Below, piece by piece: positions 1 to 8,092 of a stretch of DNA of 64,000 nt. The stretch's first letter is position 1, and each line of letters begins with the position of its first letter. The stretch lies in NCBI GenBank assembly GCA_900550955.1, contig URUF01000004.1, positions 25,383 through 89,382 on the forward strand, read 5' to 3'. The stretch is from an uncultured Eubacteriales bacterium (GTDB lineage: Bacteria; Bacillota; Clostridia; Christensenellales; Aristaeellaceae). Below the pieces are notes generated by a model. The model worked only from the letters and a program-made list of their open reading frames with translations, was not told the origin of the DNA and searched no databases. The translations under genes and the position numbers were made by a program.

Positions 1-1
1 G

Positions 2-544
2 GACGTGATTACCGGCCTAATTAAGGCCAACATTCCCTCGCGCATCGCGTTTGCGGTATCTTCCAGCATTGACAGCCGCACCATTCTGGATCAAAACGGC
101 GCGGAAAAGCTGCTGGGCCGCGGCGACATGTTTTACTTCCCCACGGGCGCCAGCGCGCCCATACGCGTGCAGGGCTGCTTCCTGAGCGACGCGGAAACGG
201 AGCGCGTGGTAGGTTATATTGGCCAGCATTCCCATGTGGACTTTGACCCGAATGTGATTGAGGCCATGGAGAATGACGAGCAAAGCGTGAACCCGCTGAA
301 CGAGCCGGAGGGCGACGACGGCGTGGATGACCGCCTTGCCGAGGCGATTGAAATGGTCGTCAGCGACGGCCAGGCCAGCATCAGCATGTTGCAGCGCCGC
401 ATGAAAATAGGCTATGCCCGCGCGGGACGCCTGATTGACGATATGGCGGCGCGCGGTATTGTAAGCAAATCTGCGGGCAGCAAGCCGCGCGAGGTGCTTA
501 TGACACGCGAGGAATACGACAGGATAAAGGATACGCTGCTTTGA
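2..544 (+). CDS. ftsK: DNA translocase FtsK/SpoIIIE, C-terminal part (5' truncated by window edge)
   Basis: The reading frame is open from the first bases, so the gene begins upstream of the window. The visible 180 residues are the end of the RecA-like motor ([18 protein letters not shown], then the GRGDMFY segment) followed by the winged-helix gamma domain (roughly the last 65 residues), which in this family reads oriented DNA motifs. The protein is a membrane-anchored hexameric ATPase that pumps chromosomal DNA through the division or sporulation septum. The Walker motifs lie outside the window, so FtsK and SpoIIIE cannot be separated. It ends 30 bases before the aldolase gene, with no terminator seen between them. 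Confidence 0.93.
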   Translation, partial: DVITGLIKANIPSRIAFAVSSSIDSRTILDQNGAEKLLGRGDMFYFPTGASAPIRVQGCFLSDAETERVVGYIGQHSHVDFDPNVIEAMENDEQSVNPLNEPEGDDGVDDRLAEAIEMVVSDGQASISMLQRRMKIGYARAGRLIDDMAARGIVSKSAGSKPREVLMTREEYDRIKDTLL

Positions 545-574
545 GCGGGCGGCGGATAAGAATGGATGAGGGAT

Positions 575-1414
575 ATGGCAAACGCAAAACACTATCCCAC
601 GGACGGCGAAGCGAAGAAGCTGATTGTGGATATCGGCAGGCGGATGTATCAAAAGAATTTTGTGGCGGCCAACGACGGCAATATCAGCTGCAAGGTGGAC
701 GAGGATATCATCTGGACCACGCCCACCGGCGTATCCAAGGGGTTTATGTCCGAAGAGATGCTGGTGAAGATGCGGACGGACGGAACCGTGCTCTCCCAGG
801 GGGAGAGGGGGCCGTCCAGCGAGGTAAAGATGCACCTGCGCATTTATAACGAAAACCCAGAGGCGCGCGGGGTATGCCATGCGCATCCGCCCATCAGCAC
901 GTCGTTTGCCATTGCGGGCATTGGGCTGGACAGGGCCATTTACCCCGAGGCGCTTGTGAACCTGGGCACGGTGCCCTGCGTGCATTATGAAGCGCCCGGC
1001 TCCCAGGGGATCCCGGACAGCATAGCGCCCTATGTGCGCGATTACAACGCGCTGCTTTTGGCCAACCATGGCGCGGTGGCGTGGGGCGGCTCGCTGATGG
1101 AGGCGTGGTACAGGCTGGAATCCACAGAGCATTACGCCATGGTGATTATGTATACCGGCAATATCATCGGCAAGGCCAATGTGCTTAGCTGCGAGCAGGT
1201 AAGCGAGCTGATTGAAATCCGCAAAAAGCTGGGCATCACCAGCGGCGGTATTCCACCCTGCGCCGAAAAGGCCACAAATACGGTGGATGTGGTGGCGCAG
1301 CGCGGCATTGTGGCAGAGCGGACGCGCGGGTTGGATAGCGAGCGCGCAAACGCTTCCGTAAGCGAGGCGGAAGTGGAAGCGATTGTGCGCGCGGTGCTGC
1401 AACGGCTGCGGTAA
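575..1414 (+). CDS. Class II aldolase (FucA-like), copy 1, with C-terminal encapsulation-like helix
   Basis: Zinc-dependent class II aldolase/adducin family, 279 residues, expected to cleave a 1-phosphorylated ketose to DHAP and an aldehyde. The family's catalytic Glu (SSEVKMH) and zinc histidines (HAHPP and ANHGAV) are present. The ATG at 575 is preferred over 566 because it aligns exactly with the start of the second copy at 5847. Bases 607-1236 are identical to 5879-6508. After that the copies diverge, yet both end in a linker plus a short amphipathic helix (here VSEAEVEAIVRAVLQRLR), as in cargo peptides that bind microcompartment shells. It sits beside ftsK rather than in the BMC operon. 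No clear promoter or strong ribosome site is visible, so expression is uncertain. Confidence 0.88.
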   Translation: MANAKHYPTDGEAKKLIVDIGRRMYQKNFVAANDGNISCKVDEDIIWTTPTGVSKGFMSEEMLVKMRTDGTVLSQGERGPSSEVKMHLRIYNENPEARGVCHAHPPISTSFAIAGIGLDRAIYPEALVNLGTVPCVHYEAPGSQGIPDSIAPYVRDYNALLLANHGAVAWGGSLMEAWYRLESTEHYAMVIMYTGNIIGKANVLSCEQVSELIEIRKKLGITSGGIPPCAEKATNTVDVVAQRGIVAERTRGLDSERANASVSEAEVEAIVRAVLQRLR

Positions 1415-1620
1415 GGCAGGAGATACGTCATCGGCCCTGATGCGCGATGCAGTCCCCAAAGGGTTCGCTCCATCGGGCTTTGAAGGCAGAGGATGCGCAT
1501 AAAGCCTGATTTGATAAACACAACCGTGGATAACCGTGCAGACGAACATTGAAACGGTGCATTTGCTGGATGGAACTTCTCTGCAAAGAATGCATAGAAT
1601 AGACAAAAAACCGCTAATGC

Positions 1621-1660
1621 AAAGGGGGACGGCAGCCAAGCGTGCTGCCGTCCCCCTTTT
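1621..1660. terminator. Bidirectional rho-independent terminator
   Basis: A 15-base perfect stem with A-rich 5' and T-rich 3' flanks (AAAGGGGGACGGCAG paired with its complement) lies between the convergent aldolase copy 1 and transporter permease genes. It can serve both strands. The preceding 1415-1620 holds no gene that I can support. Confidence 0.9.
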
Positions 1661-1674
1661 GGGATATATGCGAT

Positions 1675-2685
1675 TTACTGTTCCTTCTTGGTGGCGTAAG
1701 CGGCTACCAGCGCCAGGGCTAGCACTGCGCCCTTTACGGCGGGCAGCACATAGTAGGGAACGGCGCAAATGGTCAGGCCGTTTTCAAGCGTGGATACCAG
1801 CATAGCGCCAATCAGCGTGCCGATGGCGTTAGGCTTTTCAGCGCCGCCTACGGAGCGGCCTACAAATACCGCCGCCAGGGACTGCATAAGGTAGTTATCG
1901 CAGCACATTACCTGTGCGGAGCTGCCGCGGGAGGAAACCAGGATACCGCCAATGGCGATAAACACGGCGGTAATCATGCCGGCCAGGTAACGGTACGCCT
2001 TTACGTTAATGCCGCTAAGCTTGGCAGCTTGCTTGTTGCCGCCCATGGCGTAGATGAAGCGGCCGTGCTTGGTGTACTCCAGGAAGATAAAGGCAATCAA
2101 CACGCAAACCAGCATGATGATAATCAGCCAGGGCTCGCGGCCGATGGCGCTGAAGGATTCCTCCAGCTTGGTGCGCACGGGCTGCGCGCCGCTGGGCAGG
2201 CGCATGCCGGTGGATACCGCGCCGCCGCCGATGTACCATTGCCCCAGGCCCTGGTGCACAAACATCAGCGCGCAGGTGGCCAGCATATCCGGGATTTTGC
2301 ACACCAGGATCAGGAACATGGTAAGCTGATACATTACCAGCGTTACCGCCACGCAAACCAGTATGCAGGCCCACAGCGGAAGGCCGTACCACAAGTACAT
2401 GCTTACAAATACATATGCCGAGCAGCTTGCCAGCGTACAAGCGGACATATCAAAGCCGTCGGGCGCCATGGTAACGGTGGCCGCGATGGCGAATACCGTA
2501 GTGATGGACATGGCGCGCAGAATGTTGATCATGTTGTTAACGGAAAGAAAGCGGTCCCCCTTGATGAGGCCAAAGACCACAAAGCATAGAATGAGCGTGA
2601 TAACGGCTGCCCAGTCCAGCAGGAACCGCAGAAAGGTTTTGTTCTTTTTGGTAGCCAGCGGATTTGGTTTCAGCGTTGCTTGCAT
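1675..2685 (-). CDS. Sugar ABC transporter permease (RbsC family)
   Basis: 336 residues with about eight to ten hydrophobic segments, matching BPD_transp_2/RbsC permeases. The conserved cytoplasmic loop that contacts the ATPase reads YAMGGNKQAAKLSGI. It is the last gene of a minus-strand operon: binding protein, ATPase, permease. Start is the ATG at 2685 with a purine-rich site upstream. The substrate cannot be read from sequence. Its position divergent to the BMC operon suggests import of the sugar that operon degrades, possibly 5-deoxyribose, 5-methylthioribose or a related pentose or nucleoside. Confidence 0.9.
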   Translation of the reverse strand: MQATLKPNPLATKKNKTFLRFLLDWAAVITLILCFVVFGLIKGDRFLSVNNMINILRAMSITTVFAIAATVTMAPDGFDMSACTLASCSAYVFVSMYLWYGLPLWACILVCVAVTLVMYQLTMFLILVCKIPDMLATCALMFVHQGLGQWYIGGGAVSTGMRLPSGAQPVRTKLEESFSAIGREPWLIIIMLVCVLIAFIFLEYTKHGRFIYAMGGNKQAAKLSGINVKAYRYLAGMITAVFIAIGGILVSSRGSSAQVMCCDNYLMQSLAAVFVGRSVGGAEKPNAIGTLIGAMLVSTLENGLTICAVPYYVLPAVKGAVLALALVAAYATKKEQ

Positions 2686-2711
2686 GATGATACCCTCCTG
2701 TTATGCCTGGT

Positions 2712-4235
2712 TCAGGCGTACTTTGTGGTGCTGCCCACCGCATAGTGCATAATCTCGTCCTCGTTGGTATCGGCGGTCACGAGCTCGGCCATGATGCGGC
2801 CGTCATATAGGACATAAATGCGGTCCGTAATGGACAAAAGCTCGGAGTTTTCGCACGAGGCATAGATTACGCTGCTGCCGCGCTTGGTGATATCGTTGAT
2901 CAAGCGGAAGATATCCTGCTTTGCGCCAACGTCAACGCCCTTGGTGGGCTCGTCAAAGATATACACGTCGCAATCCGCGGCCATCCACTTGCCAACGGCT
3001 ACCTTTTGCTGGTTGCCGCCGGACAAATTTTTGACATGCTGCTTAATGGAGGGAGTTATAATGCCCAAATCCTCCACATACTGCCTTGCGTTCGCATCCG
3101 TTTTGGCCTTGCTGATGAAGGAGGCTTTGCAGAACTTTCCAAGCGACGCCGCGGAAAGGTTGAAGCTGACGGTTTCGTTTACCAGCACGCCTTCTTTGCG
3201 GCGCTCCTCCGGCACAAGCGCAATGCGGTTTTTCACCGCGTGGGACGGGTTGGAGATTTTAAGCTCTTCCTGGTTCAAATGCACGGAGCCGCTGGTTTTT
3301 TCATAAGCGCCGAAAATGGTTTTGCAAAGCTCCGATTTACCCGCGCCAACCAAGCCCGCAATACCCACGATCTCGCCCTTGCGCACGTAGAAGGATACGT
3401 CGTTTACTTTGCCGTCCGCGCCGCAAAGGTTTTTCACCTCAAACACCTTGTCCCCAATGGGCACATGCTCCTTGGGGAAGTTTTCCTCAAAGGAGCGGCC
3501 AAGCATTTTTTCTACGATTTCCCGGGTGGTGGTGGCGGGGGTAATCAGCGTGGTATCCACGATTTCGCCGTTGCGCATAACGGTGTACTTTTCGCAGATC
3601 TGGATGATCTCGTTAATGCGGTGCGAGATGAAAATAATAGCGATATTTTCTGTTTCCTGAAGATGCTTTACCAGACGGAAAAGCTCGGCGGTTTCGGTAT
3701 CGCTGAGCGGCGCGGTAGGCTCGTCCAGGATCAGGAAATTACATTCGTTGGCTATGGCCCTGGCGATAAGAACCATTTGCTTTTGCGCAAGGGAAAGGTC
3801 CTGCACCAGGGTGCGTACATTCACATTGATGTGGAGGCGTTCAAGCACCTCCTTGGCCTGGGCGCGCAGCCTGGGCCAGCGCAGGAACGGGCTTTGCTTG
3901 GCGCTCATAACCATATCGTTGAGCATAACGTTTTCGGCCACGGAAAGGGTGGGCACCAAAGCCATATCCACTTCCTGATACACAATTTGGATTCCCAGTT
4001 TTTTGGCCGCCATGGTGTTGCGCAGCTCCACCACTTCGCCGTTTAAATATACTTCACCAGTATAGTCCGGATTCGCACCCGCAAGGACCTTCATCAGGGT
4101 GGATTTGCCCGCGCCGTTGGCGCCTACGAGCGCGCGAATCTCGCCGGTGCTGACTTCGAAGTTTACATCTGTCAACGCCTTCACACCGGGAAATTCGATG
4201 GAAACATTCCGGGTACCGAGCGTGAGTTTGTCCAT
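2712..4235 (-). CDS. Sugar ABC transporter ATP-binding protein (RbsA family, two ATPase domains)
   Basis: 507 residues with two fused nucleotide-binding domains, the hallmark of RbsA/MglA/XylG. The first has Walker A GANGAGKST and Walker B LILDEPTAP. The second has the degenerate Walker A GLVGAGKSE, signature LSGGNQQK and Walker B IFDEPTKG. The frame is open for 31 codons further upstream, but the ATG at 4235 follows an AGAGGGA site and matches the family's N-terminus. It powers uptake with the permease at 1675-2685. Confidence 0.93.
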   Translation of the reverse strand: MDKLTLGTRNVSIEFPGVKALTDVNFEVSTGEIRALVGANGAGKSTLMKVLAGANPDYTGEVYLNGEVVELRNTMAAKKLGIQIVYQEVDMALVPTLSVAENVMLNDMVMSAKQSPFLRWPRLRAQAKEVLERLHINVNVRTLVQDLSLAQKQMVLIARAIANECNFLILDEPTAPLSDTETAELFRLVKHLQETENIAIIFISHRINEIIQICEKYTVMRNGEIVDTTLITPATTTREIVEKMLGRSFEENFPKEHVPIGDKVFEVKNLCGADGKVNDVSFYVRKGEIVGIAGLVGAGKSELCKTIFGAYEKTSGSVHLNQEELKISNPSHAVKNRIALVPEERRKEGVLVNETVSFNLSAASLGKFCKASFISKAKTDANARQYVEDLGIITPSIKQHVKNLSGGNQQKVAVGKWMAADCDVYIFDEPTKGVDVGAKQDIFRLINDITKRGSSVIYASCENSELLSITDRIYVLYDGRIMAELVTADTNEDEIMHYAVGSTTKYA

Positions 4236-4280
4236 GGATTTCCCTCTTCTTTCATTCAAGGAGGCATGCTGCTTTGAAGG

Positions 4281-4316
4281 AAAGAAGCGCCGGAGCAAGG
4301 ACTCCGACGCTTCTTT
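4281..4316 (-). terminator. Intercistronic hairpin between binding-protein and ATPase genes
   Basis: A strong imperfect stem (AAAGAAGCG...CGCTTCTTT enclosing CGGAG/CTCCG) lies between the binding-protein stop and the ATPase start, with a pyrimidine-rich tail on the minus strand. In ribose-type operons such hairpins commonly keep the binding protein more abundant than the membrane components. That role is inferred here. Confidence 0.65.
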
Positions 4317-4366
4317 GTCAAGAAACATTGCTCGAATGGTTTATTGACGGTTTTGGGGAAACGGTC

Positions 4367-5479
4367 TTACTTGTGGATGAGATCGGCGGGCATCCAGTCG
4401 GCCACGGACAGGTAGCTCAGGTTGCCATAGGTTTCGCCGGCCACTTCGCCCAGGTTCTCAACGGTGCTCTCGGGCGTGAGGGCGGAGGCCAGGATGGCGG
4501 TGCCGGGCACTTCAACAACGTCCACGCCGTACTCGCCGGAGGCGGGGTCGTAAATCTTGTCGTACTCGCCAGCCAGCTCAAGGAGCAGCACGCGCATGCC
4601 GATTTCGCCGTTCATGGTCCAGTCGGTGGTGCCGGCAGCGGTCCAGATATCGGGGCGGGTCTGCATGTTGGTTACGTCAACCTGGTCGATATCCACGGAG
4701 GACATGGGCAGCGCAGCGCCGTCCACGCCGTTGAAATTGGTGTTTTCCTCGATGGCCTTGTATACGCCCTGGCCGTAGCAATCGTAGTAGACGACCACGC
4801 CGTCCACATCCTCGCGGTTCAGGCCCTGGAGGTAAGCGGCGGTTACGGCGTTGGCGCTGTCAACGGTATCCTGCAGGGGCTGGATTTCTCCAACGGTCTT
4901 GATCTTGCCGGCGGCTTCGTACTCCTGCCAGCCAACCTCGCGGCGGTCGAACGGGCTGTTGTAGTTGGGGCCGCGCCATACCTTTACCAGGCGCACGCCC
5001 TCGCCGAACTTGGCGATCATGTCGTCAAGCAGAACGGTAACCAGGCTCTTGTCCTGCTGGAACATCTGGGTAACGCCGGGAATCTTTTGATATTCGCCGT
5101 CCGTATAGAACTGGGTGTCGAAGCATACGATCTTGAGTTCCGGGTACTTTTCAACCAGATCCTTGAGGAACACGTAGGAGCCGTCCTGGTTGCCGTGGCT
5201 GATGAGCAGTCCGTCATAGCCGGCGGCGGCGCAGGTGTTGATGGTGTCCATCCAGCGGTTGAAATCGTTATCGCAGAAATAGAAGTCAAATTCCACATCC
5301 AGGGCCTTGCACAGGTCGGCGCAGGAATCCTTCCACATCTGGAAGATGGTGGCAGAGGTCAGCTGCATAATGTAGGCAACCTTCTTGCCGGCAACGGGAT
5401 TGGCGGCCTCGGCGGTGGCGGTGGTAAACATCGCGAACGCCATTATGAGAGCCAGAACGAGAGCAAGAATCTTTTTCAT
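4367..5479 (-). CDS. Periplasmic-binding-protein-like sugar-binding protein (RbsB family)
   Basis: 370 residues: an N-terminal signal peptide (MKKILALVLALIMAFAMF, cleavage probably after the Ala-rich ATAEAA) followed by a peripla_BP_4/RbsB-like two-lobe domain. It is the first gene of the transporter operon and has a strong promoter at 5538-5566. There is no lipobox cysteine, unusual for a Gram-positive binding protein, which is normally lipid-anchored. Anchoring must be by another route, or the protein is released. Several aromatic and acidic residues (WRGPNYNSPFDRRE) may line the sugar site. Ligand unknown. Confidence 0.88.
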   Translation of the reverse strand: MKKILALVLALIMAFAMFTTATAEAANPVAGKKVAYIMQLTSATIFQMWKDSCADLCKALDVEFDFYFCDNDFNRWMDTINTCAAAGYDGLLISHGNQDGSYVFLKDLVEKYPELKIVCFDTQFYTDGEYQKIPGVTQMFQQDKSLVTVLLDDMIAKFGEGVRLVKVWRGPNYNSPFDRREVGWQEYEAAGKIKTVGEIQPLQDTVDSANAVTAAYLQGLNREDVDGVVVYYDCYGQGVYKAIEENTNFNGVDGAALPMSSVDIDQVDVTNMQTRPDIWTAAGTTDWTMNGEIGMRVLLLELAGEYDKIYDPASGEYGVDVVEVPGTAILASALTPESTVENLGEVAGETYGNLSYLSVADWMPADLIHK

Positions 5480-5537
5480 GGGAAACCTCCTATTTAATTT
5501 TGGGCCTTTGCGCTACGCTCGCCCTTTTGTTGACACC

Positions 5538-5566
5538 AGTATAGAACCAAACGGATAAAATGTCAA
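5538..5566 (-). promoter_or_regulatory. Sigma-A promoter of the ABC transporter operon
   Basis: On the minus strand a perfect TTGACA (complement of 5561-5566), a 17-base spacer and TATACT (complement of 5538-5543) lie about 60 bases upstream of the binding-protein start. Confidence 0.85.
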
Positions 5567-5722
5567 GCGCGATTTTAGAATATTTTTTAGATAATTTTTA
5601 TTTGTTGTTTAGTTATCATATTAAAATGAGTTTTGAAATAAAATCAATAAAATTATAAAAAGCAAGAGGACGAACAATGTTTAGTGTTTATGTATAATTT
5701 GAAAGAATTTTTGCTTTGAGTG

Positions 5723-5751
5723 TTGACAGCGATAAACGCTGACAGTATAAT
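5723..5751 (+). promoter_or_regulatory. Sigma-A promoter of the BMC operon
   Basis: A perfect TTGACA (5723-5728), a 17-base spacer and a perfect TATAAT (5746-5751) lie about 95 bases before the aldolase start. This is the strongest promoter match seen in the BMC region, which suggests that repression is the main control. Confidence 0.9.
5727..5741 (+). promoter_or_regulatory. Candidate repressor operator CAGCG-N5-CGCTG
   Basis: A 15-base palindrome (CAGCGATAAACGCTG) overlaps the -35 box and spacer of the BMC promoter, so a bound protein would block RNA polymerase. Its size suits a LacI-family dimer, and one is encoded in the operon at 19152-20159. It also partly resembles a catabolite cre site, but with mismatches. 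Confidence 0.55.
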
Positions 5752-5846
5752 AAACCCGTAATAACATTTGCGTGTTTAGAATTAAACAACCGCTAAACAT
5801 GCGCGGGCGTTTGAATGAAAAAAATCAAAAGAACGGGTGACAAAGC

Positions 5847-6719
5847 ATGGAGAGCATTCATCGCTATCCTACGGACGACGAAGCGAAGAAGCTGATTGTG
5901 GATATCGGCAGGCGGATGTATCAAAAGAATTTTGTGGCGGCCAACGACGGCAATATCAGCTGCAAGGTGGACGAGGATATCATCTGGACCACGCCCACCG
6001 GCGTATCCAAGGGGTTTATGTCCGAAGAGATGCTGGTGAAGATGCGGACGGACGGAACCGTGCTCTCCCAGGGGGAGAGGGGGCCGTCCAGCGAGGTAAA
6101 GATGCACCTGCGCATTTATAACGAAAACCCAGAGGCGCGCGGGGTATGCCATGCGCATCCGCCCATCAGCACGTCGTTTGCCATTGCGGGCATTGGGCTG
6201 GACAGGGCCATTTACCCCGAGGCGCTTGTGAACCTGGGCACGGTGCCCTGCGTGCATTATGAAGCGCCCGGCTCCCAGGGGATCCCGGACAGCATAGCGC
6301 CCTATGTGCGCGATTACAACGCGCTGCTTTTGGCCAACCATGGCGCGGTGGCGTGGGGCGGCTCGCTGATGGAGGCGTGGTACAGGCTGGAATCCACAGA
6401 GCATTACGCCATGGTGATTATGTATACCGGCAATATCATCGGCAAGGCCAATGTGCTTAGCTGCGAGCAGGTAAGCGAGCTGATTGAAATCCGCAAAAAG
6501 CTGGGCATTACCAGCGGCGGTATTCCACCCTGCACCGCCAAGGCGACGAACACGGTGGACGTGGTGGCCGGGCATAGCCCCGTTGCGGAGCAACCGCCTG
6601 TGTTAAAGACGTACGGCGCGCCGGCCGCATGCGGCTGCGGCGGCAGCCCGGCCGTGGACGAGGCGGAGCTGCAGGCCATTACCCGCGCGGTAATGGAAAG
6701 GCTGAAGAACGTTCGCTAG
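5847..6719 (+). CDS. Class II aldolase (FucA-like), copy 2, first gene of the BMC operon
   Basis: 290 residues. Catalytic Glu83 and zinc ligands His102, His104 and His165 fit L-fuculose-1-phosphate aldolase chemistry: retro-aldol cleavage of a ketose-1-phosphate to DHAP plus an aldehyde. With MtnK and MtnA downstream, likely substrates are 5-deoxyribulose-1-phosphate (giving acetaldehyde) or 5-methylthioribulose-1-phosphate (giving methylthioacetaldehyde). The last 65 residues are a Pro/Gly/Cys-containing linker and a terminal amphipathic helix (EAELQAITRAVMERLK) typical of encapsulation peptides, so it is probably a core enzyme inside the shell. It is 630 bases identical to the gene at 575-1414. 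The substrate is inferred from context. Confidence 0.9.
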   Translation: MESIHRYPTDDEAKKLIVDIGRRMYQKNFVAANDGNISCKVDEDIIWTTPTGVSKGFMSEEMLVKMRTDGTVLSQGERGPSSEVKMHLRIYNENPEARGVCHAHPPISTSFAIAGIGLDRAIYPEALVNLGTVPCVHYEAPGSQGIPDSIAPYVRDYNALLLANHGAVAWGGSLMEAWYRLESTEHYAMVIMYTGNIIGKANVLSCEQVSELIEIRKKLGITSGGIPPCTAKATNTVDVVAGHSPVAEQPPVLKTYGAPAACGCGGSPAVDEAELQAITRAVMERLKNVR

Positions 6720-6753
6720 GCGCGTCTGTTAAGGAAAAAGGAGGGAGCGCGCG

Positions 6754-8085
6754 GTGAAGGCAATCGTGATCGGCGGTGTGGCCGCGGGCATGTCCGCCGC
6801 TTCCAAGCTCAGGCGCATGGCCCCGGAGGCGCAAATTACCGTATATGAGCGGGGCAGCTTTCTTTCCTACGGAGCGTGCGGGCTTCCCTATTATATTGGC
6901 GGTTTTAACGACGAGCCCGCCAAGCTGATCGCTCGCACGCGCGAGCAATACGATCAAATGCGCATCGAAACCCATTTGCGCCACGAGGTTACGCATGTGG
7001 ACGCGCAGGCCAAGCGGGTGCGGGTGAAGGATCATGATACGGGCCGTGCGTTTGACGATGCGTATGATGTGCTGATGATCGCCGTGGGCTGCAACAGCGT
7101 GGCGCCCAAGATACCCGGGGCCGATCTTCCCTCCGTATTTTACCTGAAAACCATGGAGGACGGCCTTTTGCTGCGCGAGATCGCCCGGCTGGGGGATGTG
7201 CGGCGCGTGGCGGTTGTTGGCGGCGGATATATCGGCGTGGAAATGTGCGAAGCGCTGCTGCATTTGGGCAAGCAAGTTACGCTGATAGAGGCGGACACGC
7301 GCATTTTGAACACCTTTGAGCCGGAGTTTTCCGAGCTGGCCGCCCAGGAGCTGGAGCGAAACGGCGTTCGCGTGCTTGTGGGCCGCCGCGTTACGGAAAT
7401 TGCGGAGGAGGGCAACAGGCGCGTAATCCGTACCGATGCGGAGGCGGTTGAAGCCGATTTGGTTGTTATGGCGGTGGGCGTGGTGCCCGCTACGGAGTTC
7501 CTGCGCGATACAGGCATACGCATGGCGCGCAACGGCGCGATTGTGGTGGACCGCGAGATGCGCGCCTCGCTGGAGGGCGTATACGCGGCGGGCGACTGCG
7601 CCGTGACATATCACCGCCTGATGGAGGAGGACTACTTTCTTCCGTTGGGAACGGTGGCCAACAAATGCGGGCGCATCGCGGGCGGCAATATGGCCGGCGG
7701 GCATGACAAGTTTGTGGGCGCGCTGGGAACGGCGGCCATCAAGGTGTGCGGCCTGGAAATGGCCCGCACCGGCATGAGCGAGCGGGACGCAAAGCGCCTG
7801 GGAGCTGAATACCGAACCAAGCTGGTAACCGCGTATGACCATCCCGCATATTACCCCAACCCGGCCAAGCTGATGATCAAGCTGCTGTATGAAGCGCGCA
7901 CGCGCAAGCTGCTGGGGGCCTGCGTGGCGGGAGAGCGCAATGCGGTGCTGCGCGCGGATATCTTTGCCGTGGCCATTCACAACGGCATGACGGCGGATGA
8001 GCTGGGCATGGTGGATTTGGCCTACGCGCCGCCCTTCGCGGGCGTGTGGGACGCCGTGCATATTGCGGCCAATGCGGCAAAGTGA
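6754..8085 (+). CDS. CoA-disulfide reductase / NADH oxidase-like flavoprotein
   Basis: 443 residues of the pyridine-nucleotide disulfide oxidoreductase fold. It has an N-terminal FAD-binding GGVAAGMSAASK, a single redox cysteine near residue 44 (SYGACGLPYY) as in CoA-disulfide reductases and NADH oxidases, an NAD-binding GGGYIGVEM near residue 150, a second FAD motif GVYAAGDCA and a C-terminal dimerisation domain. GTG start at 6754 after AAAAAGGAGGGAG. In the operon it could recycle NAD+ from the aldehyde dehydrogenase step or keep CoA reduced. Family members do either, and sequence alone does not decide. Confidence 0.82.
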   Translation: MKAIVIGGVAAGMSAASKLRRMAPEAQITVYERGSFLSYGACGLPYYIGGFNDEPAKLIARTREQYDQMRIETHLRHEVTHVDAQAKRVRVKDHDTGRAFDDAYDVLMIAVGCNSVAPKIPGADLPSVFYLKTMEDGLLLREIARLGDVRRVAVVGGGYIGVEMCEALLHLGKQVTLIEADTRILNTFEPEFSELAAQELERNGVRVLVGRRVTEIAEEGNRRVIRTDAEAVEADLVVMAVGVVPATEFLRDTGIRMARNGAIVVDREMRASLEGVYAAGDCAVTYHRLMEEDYFLPLGTVANKCGRIAGGNMAGGHDKFVGALGTAAIKVCGLEMARTGMSERDAKRLGAEYRTKLVTAYDHPAYYPNPAKLMIKLLYEARTRKLLGACVAGERNAVLRADIFAVAIHNGMTADELGMVDLAYAPPFAGVWDAVHIAANAAK

Positions 8086-8092
8086 GGATGCC

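Larger units (their letters stand above)
5567..5846. promoter_or_regulatory. AT-rich divergent control region with repeated TGTTTAG motif
   Basis: This gene-free stretch between the transporter and BMC operons is far more AT-rich than the flanking genes. TGTTTAG occurs on the plus strand at 5606, 5678 and 5773 and inverted at 5793. The last two form a 10-base inverted repeat with one mismatch (5770-5802) downstream of the main promoter. A TGTATAAT extended -10-like box at 5691 may be a second, weaker start. The repeated motif could bind a regulator, possibly the operon's LacI-family protein. That is inference. Confidence 0.5.

Noticed and set aside
5720..5745. CcpA cre site at the BMC promoter
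   Set aside because: The region resembles cre only with several mismatches, whereas a clean 15-base palindrome fits better as a LacI-type operator.
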